DNA of 64,000 bases from NCBI GenBank assembly GCA_016719225.1, contig JADKAN010000002.1, positions 558,001-622,000 on the forward strand, given 5' to 3'. The stretch comes from Flavobacteriales bacterium (GTDB taxonomy: Bacteria > Bacteroidota > Bacteroidia > Flavobacteriales_F > PHOS-HE28). Under the pieces are notes generated by a model. That model had not been told where the DNA came from, searched no databases, and saw only the letters and a list, made by a program, of their open reading frames with translations. Shown here piece by piece: positions 1-8,968 of the stretch (its first letter is position 1; the number at the start of each line of letters is the position of its first letter). The position numbers and the translations under genes are program-made.

Positions 1-2
1 TC

Positions 3-368
3 TACCGTGTGGCCCTCAACAAGATCATCGACCGCTACCGCAAGGGAAGTACTGAAGCGCTGGAGGACTTCACCGTGGAAAATGAAGAAGGCGAATTCGA
101 CTTCGGTGAACTGCTCCTCGCCGTGGAGGACGACCCGGATCTGCGGATGCTGCGCGACCTGTTCTGGGCGGAATTGGAAGCCGCGTTAGCGGAACTGCCG
201 GATAAGCAACGGCTTGTCTTCGTGCAGAATGAATTGGAGGATAAGACCCTGCGCGAGATCGCCGAGGAGCAAGGAGAGAACATCAAGACCATCATCTCCC
301 GCAAGCGCTACGCAGTGCAGCACCTGCGCGAACGCCTCGAGACCATCTACCAAGAGCTGACGCAATGA
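3..368 (+). CDS. ECF-type RNA polymerase sigma factor, 5' end outside window
   Basis: This is the C-terminal part of a sigma-70 family regulator that would direct RNA polymerase to a dedicated set of promoters. The reading frame is open to the left edge (codons for YRVALNK precede any ATG), so the start lies outside the window. The visible part holds the end of region 2, an acidic linker, and a region 4 helix-turn-helix: LPDKQRLVFVQNELEDKT followed by LREIAEEQGENIKTIISRKR. That order is typical of ECF sigma factors. The gene ends 81 bases before a small membrane-protein gene on the same strand, so the two may be co-transcribed; the downstream protein could modulate it, but this is inference. 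Family assignment is firm; the target regulon is unknown. Confidence 0.85.
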   Translation, partial: YRVALNKIIDRYRKGSTEALEDFTVENEEGEFDFGELLLAVEDDPDLRMLRDLFWAELEAALAELPDKQRLVFVQNELEDKTLREIAEEQGENIKTIISRKRYAVQHLRERLETIYQELTQ

Positions 369-372
369 ATTC

Positions 373-449
373 AGGACCCAGGACCCAGGACCTAAGACAT
401 AAGACCCAAAACCTAAGACCCACGACCCCAGACTGAAAGATCAAAACCC
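373..449 (+). repeat. 11 degenerate heptamers ending exactly at a start codon
   Basis: The whole spacer between the sigma factor and the next gene can be cut into eleven 7-base units close to AAGACCC: aggaccc, aggaccc, aggacct, aagacat, aagaccc, aaaacct, aagaccc, acgaccc, cagactg, aaagatc, aaaaccc. The last unit ends at base 449 and the ATG begins at 450. The early units are the most alike and the array decays towards the gene. Confidence 0.8.
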
Positions 450-815
450 ATGAACCATCAAACTCGCCGTCGCTGGCTATTCCCCTTGATCCCAATTGCT
501 GCCATCGCCGTTTTCGGCCTAGTGGTGATGCTCCTGTGGAACGAGATCATCCCCGCACTTACCGGCTGGGCACTGCTCACCTACTGGAAGGCTGTCGGCC
601 TGCTTATCCTCAGCAAGATCCTCTTCGGCGGCTTCCCCGGGCGGCGCGGAGGTCCTGGATGGGGGCGACGTGGCGGCATGGGCGGCAAGTGGATGGAACG
701 TAAGGAAGCGATGCGCGAAAAGTGGGCCGGCATGGACGAGGCGGAGCGCGCTAAGTTCAAGGAGCGCATGGGGCAACGCTGTGGCGGCCCGCGTGAAAGG
801 GGCGAAATGGCTTAA
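450..815 (+). CDS. small membrane protein downstream of sigma factor
   Basis: A 121-residue protein of unknown function. It has two predicted membrane helices, about residues 10-31 (WLFPLIPIAAIAVFGLVVML) and 37-59, then a Gly/Arg-rich stretch (GRRGGPGWGRRGGMGG), then a charged helix rich in Glu, Lys and Arg ending in a Cys-Gly-Gly segment. The layout suggests an inner-membrane hairpin with a basic cytoplasmic tail. It follows the ECF sigma factor on the same strand, so it may be part of its operon and could act as a membrane partner, though no zinc-type anti-sigma motif (HxxxCxxC) is present. The ATG at 450 is the only start placed right after the heptamer array. Real gene likely; function unknown. 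Confidence 0.65.
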   Translation: MNHQTRRRWLFPLIPIAAIAVFGLVVMLLWNEIIPALTGWALLTYWKAVGLLILSKILFGGFPGRRGGPGWGRRGGMGGKWMERKEAMREKWAGMDEAERAKFKERMGQRCGGPRERGEMA

Positions 816-886
816 TGATGCCGATCAGCAACTGCTGAGCAACAGGAGCCAACGTGCTTTAGGACACAACGACCAGTCCACTGCGG

Positions 887-2599
887 TCAGCGCAACCGGT
901 AGCTCAAGCTCAGCATCACGCCTTTCGCGCTTGCTTTCCGCTCTAATTCTCCAATGCCCAAGCTGTTCATCAACTGCCCGCGCAGTGCTGGTTCAACACC
1001 CACGGACCATGCGGCATTGAATCGGTACCGCACGTAGGCCCTTGCCGTGTAGCCGAAGATCAGCTCACGGAATGGTTGATCGGCGAAGGCCACGTAGCCT
1101 TCATTGTCGGGAGCAGGTAACGTGCCGCGACGGCCGGTGAGCAACCCGACCGTAGGTCCGCCGCGGAGACCGAAGCTCCAACGACCTTGCACCAAGTGCA
1201 CATCCAATAAGATCGGAACTTCCAAGTAGCTCGCTCGGTTCACTTCGTTGCGTGCTTCACGGATGCGTTGTGTTATGGAAGTGGTGTCGGTGCCTTGTGT
1301 CAGCACATTCACCGTGGTGGTCGTTGAAGTGCCGGTATAGGTCGGCGGTGTGCCGGGGAGGGTGTCCGTGATCACGAGGATGGTGGTATCCACCGGGTTC
1401 AAATACCAGAAGTCGTGCAAGGTGTTGGTGGTGCGATAAACGGCGTCCGTGCGGAGCCGTTCCGCATACGTGGAGAAGTGCAGGCCTGCACCAATGCCGA
1501 AGTTGCGTCCCATGTGCATCAGTTCCGTGCCGATGCCGAGGCTGTTCTCTTTGCTGATCCCAGCGTTCCATTCCGCGCTGTTGCTTCCCGTATAATCAGT
1601 GGTGGAAGAGAACGGACCGCCCATTACGCTGATCTCCCACGGCGCGCGTTCCGGCACCAGCAGTGGCACTGCGGCTGAAGGCGCAACGGTTGCGGTGTCA
1701 TCAGTTACGCTGTTGCTGGTAGCGATGGATGTCGTGGTATACGTGGAAGGGGTTGATGCTTCGTTGGGCTTGTTGGCCGCAGAGTCGCTGAGGCGCGGAG
1801 AAGAAGTGGAAGATGATGTCGCACCGGTCGCAGGCGCCGGGATTGAAGTGCTCTTTGGGGTCGATGTTCCGGCCGGATCGCCTTCCGCGCTTTGCGTGTT
1901 TTCGGATGTTGTTGATCCCTCTGGCGATGCGGTTCGGCTTGTTGCGGCCAACTGCTCAGGCGGGGCGTCCGCATGGATCGGTGTAAGGACATCTGCCATG
2001 GGGATCTCATCCACGTCATCATCCATAGGCATTGCGGCGTTCTGGACGGTCCCGCTTCCCTTTTTCAATGATGATCGTTCAGCGATCCGGATCGCGGTTA
2101 CGCTTGATGGAACAGCTATATCCAAGCGGGTGGGCGCGACGTTGGTGCCGCGCTCTTGTTGCAGGTTGCTCTTGGTTGCGGTTGTGTTCGCTGCCGGCTC
2201 TTCTGCACGTTCTTGCACGCCTGAACGGCGGGTAACGGACTTCACGTTTTGATCGCTGTTGGAGGATGAGTTGAATTCTTCGGTGATCACCGGTATCGTA
2301 GAGTCCGGCTTTGCTACCGGGAAAGTGGTTACAAGTGGCTCATCATTTTCCAATGGTGCCTTTTGGTGTTGCGCTGCTGCGTCCCTGACTCCTGTTCCCG
2401 GAGTATCCATACCGTACCACGCCAGACCGCCCACGAGCATTAATGCAGCGGCACCGATGATCCACATGGCATGGTCACCCCCGCCGCGCTGCGTGTCGAT
2501 GTGGCGACGAGCATCCTGCCAATCCGCATCCTGCATGCTGAATTGGCGCTCGTTCAGCTTGCGCCGTGCCAGTTCGTCGAATTCTTCGTTGTGGCTCAT
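887..2599 (-). CDS. anti-sigma-like transmembrane protein with C-terminal outer-membrane beta-barrel domain
   Basis: About 570 residues. The N-terminal 45 residues are charged and cytoplasmic in character (FDELARRKLNERQFSMQDADW), followed by one membrane helix (MWIIGAAALMLVGGLAW). A linker of roughly 240 residues rich in Ser, Thr, Pro and Ala follows. The C-terminal part of about 230 residues has alternating aromatic strands typical of PorT-like barrels (GIGAGLHFSTYAERL, WSFGLRGGPTVGLLTG, and a terminal YRLR). The start was set at 2599 because its ATG overlaps the stop of the upstream sigma factor as ATGA, giving translational coupling; longer starts would run inside the sigma gene. Coupling to an ECF sigma gene suggests it senses or restrains that sigma factor; this role is inferred. 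An inner-membrane anchor and a barrel in one chain is the odd feature. Confidence 0.75.
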   Translation of the reverse strand: MSHNEEFDELARRKLNERQFSMQDADWQDARRHIDTQRGGGDHAMWIIGAAALMLVGGLAWYGMDTPGTGVRDAAAQHQKAPLENDEPLVTTFPVAKPDSTIPVITEEFNSSSNSDQNVKSVTRRSGVQERAEEPAANTTATKSNLQQERGTNVAPTRLDIAVPSSVTAIRIAERSSLKKGSGTVQNAAMPMDDDVDEIPMADVLTPIHADAPPEQLAATSRTASPEGSTTSENTQSAEGDPAGTSTPKSTSIPAPATGATSSSTSSPRLSDSAANKPNEASTPSTYTTTSIATSNSVTDDTATVAPSAAVPLLVPERAPWEISVMGGPFSSTTDYTGSNSAEWNAGISKENSLGIGTELMHMGRNFGIGAGLHFSTYAERLRTDAVYRTTNTLHDFWYLNPVDTTILVITDTLPGTPPTYTGTSTTTTVNVLTQGTDTTSITQRIREARNEVNRASYLEVPILLDVHLVQGRWSFGLRGGPTVGLLTGRRGTLPAPDNEGYVAFADQPFRELIFGYTARAYVRYRFNAAWSVGVEPALRGQLMNSLGIGELERKASAKGVMLSLSYRLR

Positions 2600-3159
2600 G
2601 GCAATACGGTTGATGCGGTTGTGCTCCTTGCGATCTGTGCGATGGCCTGTTGCAGCGTTTGCCGTGCGTGCGAAACATGCCATTTCGATGTGCCTTCTTT
2701 GATGCCGAGCATTTTGGCGATCTCTACGTGGCTGAAGCCGTCGATAGCGAAAAGGTTGAACACTTTGCGTGACATTTCCGGCACGCGCTGTAACAAAGCC
2801 GCGAAGGCCTCGGCCTCCATGTTCCGCAGATAGTCATTCACCTCTGCAACTGCGTATTCACTTACTGGAGCATCCATCGTTTCGTGTGCTTTGCGCTCGC
2901 GTTCCCTGCGGAAGTTGTCGATCACCGTGTTGATCATGATCCGGCACACCCAGGGTTCAAAGGGTACTTCCGGTTTTCTGTTCTTCAAATTCAGCAGCAC
3001 TTTCAAGAAGCCATCGTTCATCCGCGCCGAAGCATCCTGGCGGTTGCGCTCGTAACGGGAACAGATGGACATCATCATCGGGTACAGGGCCGTGTACAGT
3101 TCATGTTCCGCCCGCGGGTCTTTGCGGATGCAATCGGCCAAGAGCGAATCGCGGACCAT
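2596..3159 (-). CDS. ECF-type RNA polymerase sigma factor
   Basis: A 187-residue sigma-70 family protein, full length for the ECF class. Region 2 is seen around residues 20-85, with a DGFLKVLLNLKNRK segment and the promoter-melting part PWVCRIMINTVIDNFRRERE. Region 4 is near residues 125-175, with a helix-turn-helix, FAIDGFSHVEIAKMLGIKEG and SKWHVSHARQTLQ. The stop codon overlaps the ATG of the downstream transmembrane/beta-barrel gene by four bases, so the two are made together, as is usual for a sigma and its membrane regulator. In Bacteroidota, ECF factors of this kind control envelope and secretion genes; whether this one regulates the neighbouring T9SS cargo genes cannot be told from sequence. 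Confidence 0.9.
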   Translation of the reverse strand: MVRDSLLADCIRKDPRAEHELYTALYPMMMSICSRYERNRQDASARMNDGFLKVLLNLKNRKPEVPFEPWVCRIMINTVIDNFRRERERKAHETMDAPVSEYAVAEVNDYLRNMEAEAFAALLQRVPEMSRKVFNLFAIDGFSHVEIAKMLGIKEGTSKWHVSHARQTLQQAIAQIARSTTASTVLP

Positions 3160-3173
3160 GTGTTGTGTTGCGG

Positions 3174-3205
3174 AAAAGGTGCCCGCTCTGTTGGGGGCAC
3201 CTTTT
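3174..3205 (-). terminator. intrinsic terminator, likely of the T9SS gene ending at 3226
   Basis: Inverted repeat with arms AAAAGGTGCCC and GGGCACCTTTT around a 10-base loop. The A-rich and T-rich outer ends make it readable as a terminator on either strand; the gene whose 3' end faces it lies on the minus strand. Confidence 0.75.
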
Positions 3206-3225
3206 CAAAGCTATCGAATGGGGTG

Positions 3226-5060
3226 TCAGCGCACCTTGATGAAGCGCTGGACCGTGCTGTGCACATCGTTGCCGATGCGCACCATGTAGAGGCCGGGTTC
3301 CAGCGTTCCCGTTGAGATCCGCAGGGTGTTCGCACCCGTGGTGAAGGCGTGTTCGGTAGTGATCCGGATGCGGCCGCTGGGGTCGATCACCGTAATGGGC
3401 AACGTTCCGCTCAAACTTGAATTCATCGACAGGTCCAGTTCATCGCGCACCGGGTTGGGCCACAGCTTCACCGCCGCAATGGTCGGCACAACGGCGATAC
3501 CCGTAGGAATGGATTGGATCACATTCAGCGTAAAGCCGCTATCACGGTTTCCTGCGTCCGCCTCAGCCGTGGCGTGGCCATCCACGATCATGCCATTGAG
3601 GATGCCGTTCGCATCCACGCTCACACTGTCGCAGAAAGTGTCGGTACATCCGCCGGAATTCATCGTGAGGCAGAGCAGCCAAGGTCCTGGTCCGTCGTAG
3701 TTGTGTGTCGGGTAGGCATCGGTGGAACTGCTGCCGTCACCGAAATCCCACGTGAATTGGTAGGTGCCGTTGCCGCCGGTGCTGAGGTTATATACCCAAA
3801 CCTCATTGGGAATAGGTAGTACAATGGTCGTGTCTTGCGGGTTCAGGCTGTCGATGGAATATGCTTGTGCCACCCAGAAACCAGCGGAGCAAGGGTAATG
3901 TGGATCGTGTCGCCTACACAGTCGCATGCCGCGCTCCATGTGCCGGGGCTACCGATGGAATCGGTGCAGGCCGTGCCTGGTTGGTTAGGGCCGTTTGGAA
4001 TGTTGAGGCAGTCCACGATCCCATTCAATGTGCCAACGCAAACGCAATTCGCATTGATGGTATCGTTAACGGTGAGGACGTTTCCGTCATCGCAAGCGGA
4101 GCCGTATGTCCCGAAGAGGGTAGGGCAGTAGTCGCTGTTGTTGCTCACATATCCAGTGGGTTGTGTGCAGGCGGTCAAACTGACATCAGGGTCTCCAAGA
4201 CCATCGCCATCGCTGTCTGCCCACCAGTATGGGGGGCTGTTCGCTCCTACAAAGGCGATATCATCCGGGCAAGAAGAACTGCCAACGACAGTGTATATAT
4301 ACGTGCCCGGCAAGTCAACGTCAGGATCAAAGACCGGTGCATGCACATTTCCGGCAAAGGTCCAAGTTCCGCTGGCATCCGGCGAGTCGGTGAGGAAAGA
4401 GAACAGACTTGTTGGTCCGCCGAGACTACAGATATTAAAGCCTCCACCAGTGCCTGCACTTGGGGTTGGGTTTACCAGCACCGTGACTGTTGTATCTGAA
4501 GATCCACAGGCATTCTGCACAGTAAAGTGATAAGTTCCAGAAGTCGCATTCTGCATCACGAAAGATGTGCCATCGATGTAAGTAAAAATGGAGCTCTCCG
4601 TAACTTGAGTGTAAAATGGTTCCGAACCCGTGGGGTAAACCGTGAACCATAAACTATCGTTGGAACACGGCGATGGATTGCCATTCGTTAAGTTGACTGT
4701 AGGCGGCGTGCAAGGACTTCCGCCACATTCCAAGAAGTACATATAAGCAGTCCCGGTGCTATCGGGGTATGCATTATAGTATCCGCCAGCCTGCGAAGTA
4801 TCATTTCCACATACCAACGTGACCAAAAATCCGCCAAAATCGGTCGCTAATTCGAAGGTGTGATGGTAGGTGCAATTCGAGTCCACGGGTATGGTCACGG
4901 ATTGTGTAGGAGTAGCACCATAAGCCGTTTGCACTGTGACAGAATCGCCAGGTGTGCAATTCAGCACTTGGCCTTGAGCAGTGATCGTATACTGCGCCAT
5001 GCCAACACCCGCAAGTGTTGCAGCGATTCCGAAAGTGAGCGAGCGGATCAGTCGTAGCAT
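3226..5060 (-). CDS. T9SS-sorted extracellular protein, one frameshift near 3890
   Basis: A secreted cargo protein of about 610 residues, split by a single reading-frame change near 3885-3895. The 5' part starts at 5060 with a signal peptide (LIRSLTFGIAATLAGVGMAQ) and continues as Ser/Thr/Gly-rich repeats with many cysteines and phrases common in Bacteroidota adhesins (DGNVLTVNDTINANCVCVG, DSDGDGLGDPDVSLTAC). The 3' part continues with a PKD-like module (FTWDFGDGSSSTDAYP) and ends in a type A T9SS sorting domain (LWPNPVRDELDLSMNSSL to VQRFIKVR). The join is clear because the adjacent paralogue reads CQAGFYAVQAYA where this gene has CSAGFWVAQAYS just after the shift. The substrate is unknown. 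The indel may be a true mutation or a sequencing error. Confidence 0.75.
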
Positions 5061-5176
5061 GGTAAGGAGGTTTTTGAGTTCGCCTAGAATGGGTTCACCT
5101 CTATACACGCAAGATCGAGCGTTTCGGTTGGGTGGTGCGAAAAAACAATTCCCTATGCAAGACCGTTCCCGAAAAT

Positions 5177-5210
5177 GAAAGGGTGCCTGCGATCGCGCGA
5201 GCACCCTTTC
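5177..5210 (-). terminator. intrinsic terminator of the second T9SS cargo gene
   Basis: Inverted repeat with arms GAAAGGGTGC and GCACCCTTTC and a 14-base GC-rich loop, just beyond the stop of the minus-strand gene at 5228. It has the same layout as the hairpin at 3174-3205, consistent with the two genes being duplicates. Confidence 0.7.
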
Positions 5211-5227
5211 CGTAACGGTGTGTCCCA

Positions 5228-6765
5228 CTACTGCACCTTCAAGAATCGATGCGCGAGCTGTTGCGCACCAACGCCCATCCGCAGCAGGTAGAGGCCGGGC
5301 GCAAGTGAGGCCGTGTTCAGCTCAAGCGTGTTTTTGCCCAGGACCACCGTGCGCTCTTCTTGGAGCACGGTGCGGCCGTCCGTGTTGATCACGGAAAAGA
5401 TGGAACTCCCGGCGCGGATGCTGTTGAAGTCGAGGTTCAATTCGTTGCCCACGGGGTTAGGCCAAACGTTCAACTCAGCAATATCCGGCACCGTCGAAAT
5501 GCTTGTGGGCATCTCCTGTAACACGTTCAAGGTAAAGCCCCGCTCGAGATCCGTTGACCAGTTGCCCACCGTGCCCACCAGCGATCATCAGGCCGTTCCA
5601 AGAGGCTGCCGGGCCTCATCCGCTCACGCTGTCGCAAATGTGTGCTGGTGCATGCCGTGCCACTGGTCAGATTGAGACAAAATTGGTAAGGGCCGCTCGT
5701 ATACTAATCGGGTACGGTAGGCATTCCGCGGAGGAGATGGTCCCGTCGCCGAAATCCCAAGCTATAGGTGGGCGTTCCATGCCCGCTCGCATTCAAACCC
5801 ACACCCTTGGGGATGGGCGTACCCAATATCTCCATTCGGCATAGGCCTGAACGGCGTAAAAGCCCGCTTGGCATGTGTAGTAGATGGAGTCCGGGATACA
5901 GCTGCATGCGTAGTTCCATACACCGGGTTCATTGGTTCCGGGAACGGAACAAGGAGTGCCGTACGTATTCGGGCCGTTCAAAAGGCCTTCGCAGTCGTAG
6001 AAAAAGACGGGGTTGATGGATCCGTTCGCGCCAATGACCACGCTGTCGCAGGTCGTATTGGTGCAACCATTTGCATCGCTCAGGGTCATACAGATGTTGT
6101 AATTGCCACCGGTCGCGTACGTGTGGACCACATCTTCACCAATGCTGGTTTCGCCGTCACCGAAGTCGTAGAGGTACGTGTATGGCGTCACGCCGCCACT
6201 GGAGCAATTGGTGCTTGCAATGGTGAAGGGAACGGAGCCGTTGCCGATCGATACGGAATCATAGTAGAAGCAGGCATTGCAGGGTTGCAGCGGACCGCCC
6301 ACGCACTCGCAACTCGGTGTCCACTGGTCGTAAACGGTGTTGGGGTCGCCGTCATCACAGGGCGTACCAGGTAAGGCCGGACCACCGACCACGCCTTCGC
6401 AATCCGCATTGCTACCTCCGCAATTCAAGACGATAAAGACCTGTGTGGAATCGAATTCGGATGCCGTGTAGAACACCGAATCCGCCACGATCAGACCGCT
6501 ACAAAGCGTGCTCACCACGAACCCGCCGGACTGTGTGTCCATAAAGAATGAAACGTCAAACGTGCAATTCGAGCCAACAGAGGACTCCATGTCCGTGATC
6601 GTCGGCAGGGATCCAGTTGTAGAATTGATGGTGGCCACGCTGTTCGCCGTGCAGCCCGCAATGGTGCCGTGGAGCAACACCGAATACGGCCCTTGGCCAA
6701 AGGCCACCATGCTTAAAAACCGCAGTGGATGAAAGCGTTGCGCGAATACCTCGGTATGATCTCAT
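5228..6765 (-). pseudogene. decayed paralogue of the neighbouring T9SS cargo gene
   Basis: A second copy of the adjacent cargo protein, about 510 residues if repaired, carrying many frame changes. A plausible start is the ATG at 6765 giving a signal peptide (RATLSSTAVF), but a T run near 6712-6716 is one base short, so the following LSMVAFGQGPYSVLL is in another frame. The central part (6710-5793) is open and has a PKD-like module (YLYDFGDGETSIGEDVVHTY). Between about 5850 and 5578 at least four further shifts and an in-frame stop are needed to recover the expected order WDFGDGTISS, CLNLTSGTAC, CDSVSG, NGLMIA. The T9SS sorting domain (LNVWPNPVGNELNLDFNS to HRFLKVQ) is open again from 5578 to 5228. 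Taken at face value it is a pseudogene; clustered sequencing error is the alternative. Confidence 0.7.
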
Positions 6766-6907
6766 CGTAAGGCTGTGGGTTTGGTCCTTAAGGACATACA
6801 CGGAATAAATGTAGCATGGGTTGGGTCGTGTTGAAAAATGCTGGAAGTCCGCGTAAGATCACGCCAAAAAACAGCTCCGACCCATTGCGGAACCTGCGCA
6901 CGGAGGT

Positions 6908-8941
6908 TCACCCGCCGATCGCCTGCTCCACCAACGCATCCTCCGCTTCCTGCGCCACGGTCACCTTCAACCTCGGCTCGCGCTTCATCGCCTCCTGAAT
7001 GCTCCATTGCGCATTCGGGTTCCGTGCCCAAGCACGACGCGCGATGCCGTTGTTCACGTCCCAGTGCAGCATGCTCTTCAGCCGGCGATCGCTATCCGCG
7101 CTGCCGTCCAGCACCATGCCGAAACCGCCGTTGATCACTTCGCCCCAGCCCACGCCGCCGCCGTTGTGCAGGCTGATCCAGGTAGCGCCGCGGAAGGCAT
7201 CGCCCACGAAATTCTGCACGGCCATGTCGGCGGTGAAGCGGCTGCCATCGCGGATGTTGCTCGTTTCGCGGTAGGGTGAATCCGTTCCGCTCACGTCGTG
7301 GTGGTCGCGGCCCAACACGATGGGAGCAGTGACTTCCCCGCTCTTGATCGCATTGTTGAATGCTTCCGCGATACGGATGCGTCCTTCGGCATCCGCATAA
7401 AGAATGCGGGCCTGGCTGCCCACCACCAGCTTGTTCTGCTGTGCGCTGCGGATCCAATGCAAGTTGTCCGCGATCTGCTGATGGATCTCTTTTGGCGCGT
7501 CCTTCAGCATCGCTTCCAACACATCACCGGCAATGCGATCGGTGGTGGCAAGATCCTTCGGGTCGCCGCTGCTGCACACCCAACGGAACGGCCCGAAACC
7601 GTGGTCGAAGCACATCGGCCCCATGATGTCCTCCACGTAGCTCGGGTAGCGGAACTCTTCGCCATGCAAGCCACCGATCTCCGCACCGGCACGTTTGCTT
7701 TCCAGCAGGAAGGCATTGCCGTAATCGAAGAAATACATGCCTTCTGCGGTGAGCGTGTTGATCGCTTTCACTTGACGCTTCAGGCTTTCTTCCACGCACT
7801 TCTTGAAGGCTGCGGGATCCTTCACCATCAAGGCATTGCTCTCTTCGTAGCTGAGCCCAACGGGATAGTAGCCTCCTGCCCAAGGGTTATGCAAACTGGT
7901 CTGGTCACTGCCGAGGTCCACGTGGATGTTGCGGTCCGCCATGCGCTCCCACAGGTCCACCACGTTGCCGAGAAAGGCGATGCTGTGCGCTTCGCCTTTT
8001 TTCTGCCAAGCGAGTGCGGCATCGATACACGCATCCACGTCCTCGATCACCTCATCCACCCAGCCTTGGCTCTGGCGCTTGTGTGCTGCGGTGGCGTTCA
8101 CCTCCGCGCAGATCGTTACCACGCCGGCGATGTTGCCCGCCTTGGGTTGTGCACCGCTCATGCCGCCGAGACCGGCGGTCACGAAGAGCTTTCCCTTGGT
8201 GGTCTTGTCCGCGCCTTTCAGCATCCGACACGCATTCAGCACGGTGATGGTGGTGCCATGCACGATCCCCTGCGGGCCGATGTACATGTAGCTGCCAGCG
8301 GTCATCTGGCCGTATTGCGAAACGCCCAATGCGTTCATGCGTTCCCAATCATCCGGACTGCTGTAGTTGGGGATCACCATGCCGTTGGTCACCACCACGC
8401 GTGGGGCTTCTTTGTTGCTGGGGAAAAGGCCCAATGGATGGCCGCTGTACATCACCAGCGTCTGCTCCTCGCTCATTTCGCTGAGGTATTGCATAGTATG
8501 CCGGTACTGCGCCCAGTTCTGGAACACCGCGCCGTTGCCGCCGTAGGTGATCAACTCGTGCGGGTGTTGCGCCACGGCCGGGTCCAAATTGTTCTGGATC
8601 ATCAGCATGATCGCTGCGGCCTGGGTGCATTTCGCCGGATACTGCTCGATCGGCCTTGCATGCATCGGCTCGCTGGGGCGGAAGCGGTACATGTAGATGC
8701 GGCCGTACTCCTTCAGCTCCGCTGCGAACTCCGGTGCCAAGACGGCGTGGTGCTTTTTAGGGAAGTAGCGCAATGCGTTGCGCAGCGCGAGTTTCTTCTC
8801 TTCCGAGGAAAGGATGTCCTTGCGCTTGGGCGCGTGGGGGACGGAAGGATCCAACGGCTTCGCGGAAGGAAGTTCGTCCGGGATGCCTTCGCGGATGGAG
8901 GCTTGGAAACGGTCGGAGAGGATGGCGGGTGCAGTAGGCAT
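6908..8941 (-). CDS. hutU: urocanate hydratase
   Basis: A 677-residue cytoplasmic enzyme that adds water to urocanate to give 4-imidazolone-5-propionate, the second step of histidine breakdown, using tightly bound NAD+ as an electrophile. Family signatures are visible in order: YGGNGAVFQNWAQYR, VTNGMVIPNYSSPDDWERM, the NAD-binding-type AGLGGMSGAQPKAGNIAG, and the active-site cysteine segment FGPFRWVCSSGDPKDL. The length matches the longer urocanase form (about 670 residues) rather than the roughly 560-residue proteobacterial type. No hutH, hutI or hutG lies in the window, so the pathway must be encoded elsewhere. The start is only 27 bases after the stop of the upstream T9SS gene on the same strand, so read-through transcription is possible. 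Confidence 0.95.
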   Translation of the reverse strand: MPTAPAILSDRFQASIREGIPDELPSAKPLDPSVPHAPKRKDILSSEEKKLALRNALRYFPKKHHAVLAPEFAAELKEYGRIYMYRFRPSEPMHARPIEQYPAKCTQAAAIMLMIQNNLDPAVAQHPHELITYGGNGAVFQNWAQYRHTMQYLSEMSEEQTLVMYSGHPLGLFPSNKEAPRVVVTNGMVIPNYSSPDDWERMNALGVSQYGQMTAGSYMYIGPQGIVHGTTITVLNACRMLKGADKTTKGKLFVTAGLGGMSGAQPKAGNIAGVVTICAEVNATAAHKRQSQGWVDEVIEDVDACIDAALAWQKKGEAHSIAFLGNVVDLWERMADRNIHVDLGSDQTSLHNPWAGGYYPVGLSYEESNALMVKDPAAFKKCVEESLKRQVKAINTLTAEGMYFFDYGNAFLLESKRAGAEIGGLHGEEFRYPSYVEDIMGPMCFDHGFGPFRWVCSSGDPKDLATTDRIAGDVLEAMLKDAPKEIHQQIADNLHWIRSAQQNKLVVGSQARILYADAEGRIRIAEAFNNAIKSGEVTAPIVLGRDHHDVSGTDSPYRETSNIRDGSRFTADMAVQNFVGDAFRGATWISLHNGGGVGWGEVINGGFGMVLDGSADSDRRLKSMLHWDVNNGIARRAWARNPNAQWSIQEAMKREPRLKVTVAQEAEDALVEQAIGG

Positions 8942-8968
8942 TCCGCAAAGTTCGCTACTACGCGGTTT

